Positions 1 to 4,830 of a DNA stretch of 5,635 nucleotides are shown one piece after another (positions within the stretch are counted from its first letter, which is position 1; the number at the start of each line of letters is the position of its first letter). The stretch is from contig JACPSF010000070.1 of NCBI GenBank assembly GCA_016193385.1, positions 1-5,635 of the forward strand, given 5' to 3'. The translations under genes were made by a program, and so were the position numbers. This DNA comes from Deltaproteobacteria bacterium (GTDB lineage Bacteria; Desulfobacterota_B; Binatia; UBA9968). The notes beneath the pieces were generated by a model. That model saw only the letters and a program-made list of their open reading frames with translations, ran no database searches and was not told the DNA's origin.

Positions 1-50
1 ACATCGGTCGGAGAGCCGAAATATAAATCAGGCCGGCAGCCAGCATTGGG

Positions 51-56
51 GGAGGG
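51..56 (+). promoter_or_regulatory. Shine-Dalgarno site for the triple-RidA gene
   Basis: A GGAGGG core lies inside a purine-rich run at 48-57, ending three to four bases before the ATG at 60. The spacing is short but the match to the anti-Shine-Dalgarno sequence is strong, and no other in-frame start nearby has comparable support. Confidence 0.6.
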
Positions 57-59
57 GCC

Positions 60-1298
60 ATGGTAGACGTCATACACTCGCACAAGCTTTATTCGGAAGA
101 AGGGCTTTTCTCCCAGGGAATCAAAGCGGGGGAATATACCTTCCTAGCCCAGGACGCTCGCGGCTCCGACGGCTCTCTAGCGCCGCCTGCCGGCACGGAG
201 AGTCAAGCATACCAGACACTTGAGCATCTGCGTCTCGCTCTTAAGCCCGCCGGGCTCCAGCTAGAGAACCTGGTGACGCTTACAATTTTTCTGACCGACT
301 ACCGCGATGCGCCTTCGATAACAAAGGTCTTGGATGACGCGTTTCCCGATGCAAACAAATGGTATCCTGCCACGACGATGCTCGGGGTCGCGGGTCTTGA
401 TGGAGGCTGTCGGGTCCGAGTGGATGCGATGGCGACAGCAAATCCGGATCGAGAACCGATTTTCGCTGCCCACGTGCCTCTCCCGGCAGGCGTGCGTTGT
501 CACGGGGTCCGGGTAGGTGAACTGCTTTTTCTTTCCGGCATCGATTCGGCAGATGCTGCGGGGAGACCACCACAAGCCGCAACGATCGAAAGCCAGACAC
601 TGATTGTCTTGGACCGGATCGAAGCCGTTCTTCGAAGCAAGAAACGACAACTCGGTGACGTCTTTCGTACGTTCATGTTCATGACCAGTGCCGAGCACCG
701 GCCTGGTTACCGTGAAACGCGGCGAAAACGCTATCAAGGCATCTTCCGCGAGGATGAATTTCCCGCCAATTCGGGAATCTATATCAAGGACTTGGGGAAA
801 GACATTTTGCTCAAATCGGTTGCCATCGCCTATGGCGGAAAAGACATAACACTCGTCTCGACCCCTAAAGTATGGCTTGCTCCCGGATCGTTTTCTCAAG
901 CATTTCGGGTCGAGACGTGGCTTTTTATCTCCGGGCAGGACGCAATCCGAGAAGTCAAGCACCCCGTCGCGGAGGTTGACGTATTGTCCCCCGAGGTCCG
1001 CCGGTCATCTGCCTATGAGACCGAGGCAGTCGATGATCTGGCAGGTCAAACCCAAGTCGCCCTCACCCATATTAAAGACATTGTGGAAGAGGCAGGCGGA
1101 ACTATGGATCATGTGGTAAAGACAACGGTCTACCTCGTTGCCGGGCAAGACCGAGCCACCTTCTCGGCCGCGTATCAGAAGTTCCTCAGATGCCATCGCA
1201 AAGAGCAGGCGATGCCCAGCGGACTAAGCCTAGAGGTTAAGGAACTTGCGCCCTCGTGTCTCGTTGAAATCGACGCGATCGCCTTGCTACCAGGGTAG
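60..1298 (+). CDS. Triple-domain RidA/YjgF/UK114 family protein
   Basis: The 412-residue product reads as three consecutive RidA-type domains, at about residues 8-127, 133-258 and 268-411. Each has the family pattern: an early strand (LFSQGIKAGEYTFLAQ; GVRVGELLFLSG; FRVETWLFISGQ), a long helix followed by a strand (ENLVTLTIFLTDY; GDVFRTFMFMTS; DHVVKTTVYLV), and a closing block (PATTMLGV; PANSGIYI; PSGLSLEV, then DAMA/VAIA/DAIA). RidA proteins are normally about 130 residues, form trimers and hydrolyse reactive enamines/imines from PLP enzymes. The arginine that binds the substrate carboxylate (Arg105 in E. coli RidA, in PARS) is Thr105, Asn237 and Gly388 here, so classic deaminase activity is doubtful in all three. 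No signal peptide is seen, so the protein is probably cytoplasmic. The ATG at 60 is preceded by GGAGG at 51-55, which is a little close but supports this start. The gene stands alone on the plus strand and looks less GC-rich than its neighbours. The family call is firm; the substrate is unknown. Confidence 0.88.
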   Translation: MVDVIHSHKLYSEEGLFSQGIKAGEYTFLAQDARGSDGSLAPPAGTESQAYQTLEHLRLALKPAGLQLENLVTLTIFLTDYRDAPSITKVLDDAFPDANKWYPATTMLGVAGLDGGCRVRVDAMATANPDREPIFAAHVPLPAGVRCHGVRVGELLFLSGIDSADAAGRPPQAATIESQTLIVLDRIEAVLRSKKRQLGDVFRTFMFMTSAEHRPGYRETRRKRYQGIFREDEFPANSGIYIKDLGKDILLKSVAIAYGGKDITLVSTPKVWLAPGSFSQAFRVETWLFISGQDAIREVKHPVAEVDVLSPEVRRSSAYETEAVDDLAGQTQVALTHIKDIVEEAGGTMDHVVKTTVYLVAGQDRATFSAAYQKFLRCHRKEQAMPSGLSLEVKELAPSCLVEIDAIALLPG

Positions 1299-1328
1299 CG
1301 GTCGCGGGGCAGATCGAGGAACAGGGGG

Positions 1329-1403
1329 ATAGGGGTCAGGATAGGAGGATAGGGGTCAGGATAGGAGGATAGGGGTCAGGATAGGGGTCAATGATAGGGG
1401 TCA
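1329..1403 (+). repeat. Short tandem repeat built on ATAGGGGTCA
   Basis: The decamer ATAGGGGTCA occurs five times, starting at 1329, 1349, 1369, 1381 and 1394. The first three are set 20 bases apart, as a 12-base unit (ATAGGGGTCAGG) plus an 8-base unit (ATAGGAGG). The last two follow at 12 and 13 bases, without the 8-base piece. The array lies in the spacer between the convergent triple-RidA gene and the 129-residue gene, with no open frame of its own that looks real. From memory, AGGGGTCA-type sequences are common in intergenic repeats of environmental bacteria, sometimes near IS200-like/REP-associated transposases. No transposase is in the window, so that link is only an inference. Confidence 0.85.
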
Positions 1404-1409
1404 AATCCG

Positions 1410-1430
1410 CTCTTGGCTCAAGAGGAGCCA
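1410..1430. other. Hairpin with two alternative pairings
   Basis: Just past the tandem repeat, CTCTT (1410-1414) can pair with AAGAG (1420-1424) around GGCTC. Alternatively TGGCTC (1414-1419) can pair with GAGCCA (1425-1430). The two stems share bases and exclude each other. Neither is followed by a T run on either strand, so this is not a convincing intrinsic terminator, although it sits where two converging transcripts would need to end. It may instead belong to the adjacent repeat element. Confidence 0.4.
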
Positions 1431-1501
1431 GTCCGGGCTGTGATGCGGAATCCAAAGATGTGATTGGATCAGGGACCCAGCCGAAGTCGCTTCCGCCCAA
1501 A

Positions 1502-1891
1502 TCAGCCCCGAGCAAGGCGGAGGATCGCCTTTTCGGCCTTACCCAGGGCTTTGGCCACGGCCGGCTGGCGGATCTCCTTAGAAAGCTTTCGGTGGCCCGC
1601 CTTCCAGAGCAGCGTGGCGAGATCGCACTTTAACCGATCCAACGTCCAGCGCACCGGGTCCGGAGCGGTCTCTCTTGACAGCCGCTCGATCTTTCCCATG
1701 CCCGAACCCTTCATGAGATGATAGTGCGGCCTCCTCTCGAAGCAGTCAAAGCGGAGAAGCTCGGAGTCCTCATCCCCGTCAGGGCCGTAAACCTGAAAAC
1801 TCAATCCGGCGTCGCTGGCTTGTTTTCGGTACTCGATCTCGATGCGAACCCCGCCGGCCTCGATGACCATGCCTTCTGCGGATTTCTTCAT
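1502..1891 (-). CDS. Conserved-looking hypothetical protein, 129 residues
   Basis: I do not recognise this family. The protein is small and soluble, with no membrane segment or signal peptide. The N-terminal half looks rich in beta strands (VIEAGGVRIEIEYR at 9-22, then LSFQVYGPDGDEDSELLRF at 30-48). It leads into a distinctive stretch at 46-59 (LRFDCFERRPHYHL) containing Cys50, His56 and His58, which could bind a metal. The C-terminal half (about 77-127) is helical and basic, starting with DPVRWTLDRLKCDLATLL. The ATG at 1891 has a strong GGAGGAG two to four bases upstream (1894-1900 on the plus-strand numbering), which settles the start. It begins 36 bases after the ferritin-like stop codon on the same strand, so co-transcription is likely and a related role is possible but unproven. 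Confidence 0.75.
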   Translation of the reverse strand: MKKSAEGMVIEAGGVRIEIEYRKQASDAGLSFQVYGPDGDEDSELLRFDCFERRPHYHLMKGSGMGKIERLSRETAPDPVRWTLDRLKCDLATLLWKAGHRKLSKEIRQPAVAKALGKAEKAILRLARG

Positions 1892-1893
1892 AA

Positions 1894-1900
1894 CTCCTCC
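1894..1900 (-). promoter_or_regulatory. Shine-Dalgarno site for the 129-residue gene
   Basis: On the minus strand GGAGGAG is followed by TT and the ATG at 1891-1889. It is the strongest ribosome binding site among the minus-strand genes and fixes the start of this small gene. Confidence 0.65.
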
Positions 1901-1927
1901 TGCAGGTTTGTCGCTGGCACCGTGGCG

Positions 1928-2479
1928 TTAGAGTCCCGCTTCCTTCTTAAACTTCGCCACGACCTTTTTCACATCGACGCCCAACTCGCGCGCCTCAAGA
2001 AAAACGCCTTCTTTTTGCGTGGCCCAGCTTTGGACAAACTGGCGCTCCAGAAACCCCCGCTTGCTTTCGTCCTCAGCAAATTTCCCGAGCTTCGCTAGAA
2101 CCCTATCTTCATGGTCTTCCTCGTCACCGACAATCGCCTCCGCCATCTGCCTCACCTCGGCATCAGGAGACACCCACCGCAGATGGTCGATAAAAGCGAC
2201 CGCCGATTTTTCCGCGATGTTGCACAGACGAAAGGCATCGACCTCCCCGGTCAAGAATTGATCGAAATAGGCGTTATAGGCATCGACCGGGACCTCTTCA
2301 ACGTCGCCTCCCCGGCTCCTAAGAAAATCCTTGATCAGCGCGTGATGCTTGTACTCGTCGGCGGCCTGCTCGGCGACCTCGACTTTTTCGTGATGGGTTA
2401 GCTCGGGGTACTTAAGAAGGGCTTTGGTGAAAGCGATGGCGTGGCAGATCTCCCGCTTGGAACCTATGCTTAGACACAC
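1928..2479 (-). CDS. Ferritin-like four-helix di-iron protein
   Basis: The 183-residue product has the spaced carboxylate/histidine pattern of a ferritin-like four-helix bundle. Glu10 lies in helix 1 (REICHAIAFTKALL), Glu42-x-x-His45 in helix 2 (EYKH), Glu90 in helix 3 (AEKSAVAF) and Glu120-x-x-His123 in helix 4 (EEDH). This E / ExxH / E / ExxH set is the usual di-iron site, so the protein probably handles iron, oxygen or peroxide in the cytoplasm. Storage, oxidase and hydroxylase roles cannot be told apart from sequence alone. A charged C-terminal helical tail (about 140-183) follows the bundle. The start is the GTG at 2479: an in-frame TGA lies only three codons upstream, and no ATG occurs before helix 1. 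AGGGG directly abuts the GTG, which is unusually tight. The gene lies 86 bases after the ParB-like gene and 36 bases before the 129-residue gene. Fold confidence is good; exact function and exact start are less certain. Confidence 0.8.
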   Translation of the reverse strand: MCLSIGSKREICHAIAFTKALLKYPELTHHEKVEVAEQAADEYKHHALIKDFLRSRGGDVEEVPVDAYNAYFDQFLTGEVDAFRLCNIAEKSAVAFIDHLRWVSPDAEVRQMAEAIVGDEEDHEDRVLAKLGKFAEDESKRGFLERQFVQSWATQKEGVFLEARELGVDVKKVVAKFKKEAGL

Positions 2480-2521
2480 CCCCTGTCAACGACACCGACG
2501 GCCGAGACGAACGAGGGGCGG

Positions 2522-2555
2522 AGAGGATCGCTAAATTAGAGTTAAGGAATCCTCT
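2522..2555. other. Inverted repeat in the ParB-like/ferritin-like spacer
   Basis: AGAGGAT (2522-2528) and ATCCTCT (2549-2555) form a perfect 7-bp inverted repeat around a 20-base AT-rich loop that itself holds the small palindrome CTAAATTAG (2531-2539). It lies 10 bases past the ParB-like stop codon. There is no T tract, so it is a weak terminator candidate; an operator or an mRNA-stabilising stem is equally possible. Confidence 0.3.
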
Positions 2556-2565
2556 GCCGGGCCGA

Positions 2566-3549
2566 TCATCCGCTATCTTCGGGGGCGCCGCCGGAGCGGG
2601 CCAGATCTTCCATCTTGATTTTGTCCGGATTGAACCTGGCGACGCTCTTGGTCATGCGATCCAGCACTTCATCGAAGCTTAGCGGGGCCGCGTCCTTGGG
2701 CCGGAACCGAATTGGATTGATGCGCGCCACGACAAAGCTCTTCAGATACGGGCTCGTGAGCCCTTTCGCTTTCAGGGCGTCTACTTTTTCCACCACCAGG
2801 TTGTCGAGCCCGAGCACGGTTTTGGCCCGCTCCTGGCGAATTTCCAATGCCGCCCGCAGCGGCTTCTTCACGAATTGATCGACCCGCTTCAAGATCGGGT
2901 GGTACGCGCCGCCGCTGAAGCGCGGCCGCTCCTGGTAGCACAGACCGAGGGTGATCAGCGCCGGCTCCTCGAACTCAAGCGTGTACGTTTCCTCGCTTCC
3001 GTCTCCCAGGCGCGCGAGCTCGCGATACATGCTAATCACCTCGAGCGCCCTTTCTCGAAGATTGTGCGCCTTTTCGGTGTTGAGCGCCAATATCTGATAG
3101 GCAATTGCCTGTTCCGGAACCACGATCGCCGTGATGCTCTTGGCCCCGAGAGTCCGCATAGCCGAGAGCCGGTGGTGACCGTTAGGAGTCCAGTAGCGCA
3201 CGCCTTCGTCGTCGGGTTTATTCGTGCGTACGACGATGATCGGGTCGAGAAAGCGCGCGACCTTACCGATGACGTTTTCCAGCTTGCGCAGGTGCATTTC
3301 AGAGAGGTTGCGTTGGAAAGGCGTCGGCCCGACCCGCTCGATCGGCAGGGCAGCCATCACGAGCCAGTGGCCCGCATAGGGCTCCCGGTAGGCTCCCAGC
3401 ACCTTTCCGCCGTCGCGCTCCACCACCCGCTCCAGCTCGGCTACCTGCGCCGGTGGCGTCCCCCCCTGGAGCTCGACCGGAGTCAGTCCCGTCGACACAC
3501 CCCCAGGCTTTCTGCGCCGCCGCCCTTTTCGAGCTTTCTTCTCCGCCAT
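2566..3549 (-). CDS. Stand-alone ParB N-terminal-domain protein
   Basis: With the start chosen here the product has 327 residues. The tail at 2-14 is very basic (KKARKGRRRRK), suggesting nucleic-acid contact. A ParB/sulfiredoxin-type domain follows at about 66-147: ALPIERVGPTPFQRN (67-81), then FLDPIIVVR (100-108), then YWTPNGHHRLSAM (119-131), where Gly124-His-His-Arg127 sits at the GERR nucleotide-binding box of ParB. The remainder (about 150-327) is mostly helical and contains LALNTEKAHNLRERALEVI and, further on, FSGGAYHPILKRVDQF; I do not see a typical helix-turn-helix. ParB proteins are CTP-dependent DNA clamps. Here no ParA gene and no parS-like site (TGTTTCACGTGAAACA) are visible, so chromosome segregation should not be assumed. 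The ATG at 3549 has GAGAGG just upstream. The longer frame begins with a GTG at 3693, lacks a ribosome site, and its extra 48 residues look like translated spacer. Confidence 0.82.
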   Translation of the reverse strand: MAEKKARKGRRRRKPGGVSTGLTPVELQGGTPPAQVAELERVVERDGGKVLGAYREPYAGHWLVMAALPIERVGPTPFQRNLSEMHLRKLENVIGKVARFLDPIIVVRTNKPDDEGVRYWTPNGHHRLSAMRTLGAKSITAIVVPEQAIAYQILALNTEKAHNLRERALEVISMYRELARLGDGSEETYTLEFEEPALITLGLCYQERPRFSGGAYHPILKRVDQFVKKPLRAALEIRQERAKTVLGLDNLVVEKVDALKAKGLTSPYLKSFVVARINPIRFRPKDAAPLSFDEVLDRMTKSVARFNPDKIKMEDLARSGGAPEDSG

Positions 3550-3839
3550 GCGTCCTCTCGCTTCTCCAGCCGGCCATCCGATGGCACCGGGCCCAAGCGT
3601 CCCACCTTCGACTAACAGCTTGCCGTAAAAAGCCTCGCGGTCTTCGGTCCGTCCCCTCGGCCGGCCTGGGAGTGTCTTGAGGGGCCGATGCACCGGACGA
3701 GGAGATCCAAGCGTACCTCGGAGACGCTGTTACCACGTTGGCGAGCGTCGCAGAGGCGTATTGCATCGGACCCGAAAGATGCTTCCAGGCCGGCAGCCAG
3801 AAGTTTGGAGTTTTTCAGCATCTCCTTAGAACTACGACT
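3550..3839. other. 290-base spacer between NadD-like and ParB-like genes
   Basis: No convincing gene is seen here. The ParB-like reading frame stays open up to a GTG at 3693, but without a ribosome site. A 69-codon minus-strand frame (3821-3612) starts with ATG directly after AAGGAG, too close for normal use, and its product resembles nothing I know. An inverted repeat CCCCTC (3653-3658) / GAGGGG (3679-3684) encloses the palindrome GGCCGGCC (3659-3666). The spacer is long for this compact region and probably holds the promoter for the ParB-like gene, but I could not pick a clear -35/-10 pair. Confidence 0.5.
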
Positions 3840-4769
3840 TCACAGAGCGCTGAGGAAATCTTTCAGTTCCGTAGAAGAGACCGGGGAGCCGAGAATGGCT
3901 CTGAGCCTTCTTCCCCTTTCCGTCTCCTCGCCCGCGAGCGCAACGAGCTTACGAAGGTCGGCCCTGTCTTTTCCCCATTCCCCGAGAGCGTAAAGCCGTT
4001 CTAACAAGCGGCGGCGCGTCTCGTACATGGGGCGAAAAGCGCCGGTCTCGGAAATAAAACTCGTCACCATTTCCGGTAACTGGCCGGCCGGTGGCTCCCG
4101 CCGCGCGATGGCAGCCCGGATGGCGCTCGAGGCAAATTCTCTCGTTTCTGCGGGCATCTTAAGGAAATAGACCCGGTCCGCATAGTTCTGGTTTTCCTCA
4201 CGTTCGAGGAGCTCTCGCAAATCCGCTTCGCCGCGTTCTCCCCTGCTTGCGGCAATCAGTTGAGCCTCGATAAAAAGCGTGACCAAGGCCTGATCCCGAT
4301 CCTGGTAATATCGGGGATCCAGGATCTGCGCTACTTTGTCCATGCCAGTCACGAAAAAAATCCGCGCTAGTCTGCCCATGAGCGACCGTATGGCCAGCAC
4401 CTGCTCATAATAGAGACCCCGATTCGTGACCGCCACAGAGGCCCACCCCAATTCGCCGGCAAGACGGGAAAGGAGAAGGAGGCGATCTTCCAAGGCGAGC
4501 CCTTCCAGCTCCTCCTTGTCGATGGTCACCCGGCTGATCAGGAAGAAGATGCGATCGAGCCGGTAGGATTTCCTGGCCCGAACGGCTAGCTCGATGTGCG
4601 CCTTCGTGGGGGGATTGAAGGAGCCGGAAAGGACGCCCAGGCGCCTAATGTCCGTATCCGGACACGGATCAATCAGCAGGGCCTGGGGTGAACCTTGATG
4701 ATCGAGCTTTTCAACGCTCTCGCGCAAATAAAAAAGACGTTTCAGATCGTAAATATTCACCGGCTCCAC
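3840..4769 (-). CDS. NadD/NMNAT-like nucleotidyltransferase
   Basis: The 309-residue product carries the marks of nicotinate/nicotinamide mononucleotide adenylyltransferases, which join ATP and NaMN or NMN to make the NAD dinucleotide in the cytoplasm. After a 45-residue N-terminal extension comes LGVLSGSFNPPTKAHIELA (44-62). Its GSFNPPTxxH (49-58) is the nucleotide-binding HxGH region, with Thr55 in place of the first histidine and His58 kept. FFVTGMDKVAQIL (138-150) matches the GxD segment, and REFASSAIRAAI (210-221) matches the C-terminal SSTxIR phosphate-binding motif. About 85 further helical residues follow, making it clearly longer than a typical bacterial NadD (around 200-215). The Thr-x-x-His form recalls eukaryotic NMNATs (GSFNPxTxxH), so NMN rather than NaMN may be the substrate. 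The start is a GTG with only a weak upstream ribosome site; an internal GTG at codon 4 is an alternative. It follows the kelch gene by 61 bases on the same strand. Confidence 0.82.
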   Translation of the reverse strand: MEPVNIYDLKRLFYLRESVEKLDHQGSPQALLIDPCPDTDIRRLGVLSGSFNPPTKAHIELAVRARKSYRLDRIFFLISRVTIDKEELEGLALEDRLLLLSRLAGELGWASVAVTNRGLYYEQVLAIRSLMGRLARIFFVTGMDKVAQILDPRYYQDRDQALVTLFIEAQLIAASRGERGEADLRELLEREENQNYADRVYFLKMPAETREFASSAIRAAIARREPPAGQLPEMVTSFISETGAFRPMYETRRRLLERLYALGEWGKDRADLRKLVALAGEETERGRRLRAILGSPVSSTELKDFLSAL

Positions 4770-4794
4770 TGCTATGGTTGAGCGGCGCCTACGG

Positions 4795-4822
4795 ATAATG
4801 ACTTGACCACCTTTTGCATCAA
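4795..4822 (-). promoter_or_regulatory. Candidate sigma-70-type promoter for the NadD-like gene
   Basis: On the minus strand TTGATG (4822-4817, four of six matches to TTGACA) and CATTAT (4800-4795, four of six matches to TATAAT) are 16 bases apart. They lie just after the kelch stop codon. Transcription from here would start near 4788, about 19 bases before the GTG at 4769. The match is moderate, and the host's promoter consensus is unknown. Confidence 0.3.
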
Positions 4823-4830
4823 GTTGTTAG

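Noticed and set aside
23..28. TATAAA as a -10 box for the triple-RidA gene
   Set aside because: Any -35 would fall at the very edge of the window, where no match is visible, so the promoter cannot be supported.
261..962. A 233-codon minus-strand open frame inside the triple-RidA gene
   Set aside because: It is antisense to a gene with clear domain evidence, has low-complexity Arg/Pro/His-rich composition and resembles no known family.
1299..1501. CRISPR-like array in the repeat region
   Set aside because: Repeat units are only 8 to 12 bases with no unique spacers of constant length, and no cas gene is present.
2458..2486. TTGACA on the minus strand at 2486-2481 as a -35 box
   Set aside because: The matching -10 position 17 bases on (TAGGTT) is poor, and the transcript would start inside the ferritin-like coding region, downstream of its only plausible start codon.
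2875..3615. A 246-codon plus-strand open frame opposite the ParB-like gene
   Set aside because: It is a shadow of the high-GC ParB-like frame, rich in Arg, His and Pro, with no recognisable domain.
3550..3693. Extending the ParB-like protein to the GTG at 3693
   Set aside because: There is no ribosome site before it, the extra 48 residues look like translated spacer, and the ATG at 3549 has a purine-rich site and opens directly into a typical basic tail.
3612..3821. A 69-codon minus-strand frame in the spacer before the ParB-like gene
   Set aside because: AAGGAG touches the ATG with no spacing, the frame overlaps the ParB-like start region, and the product has no recognisable motif. It remains a weak possibility only.
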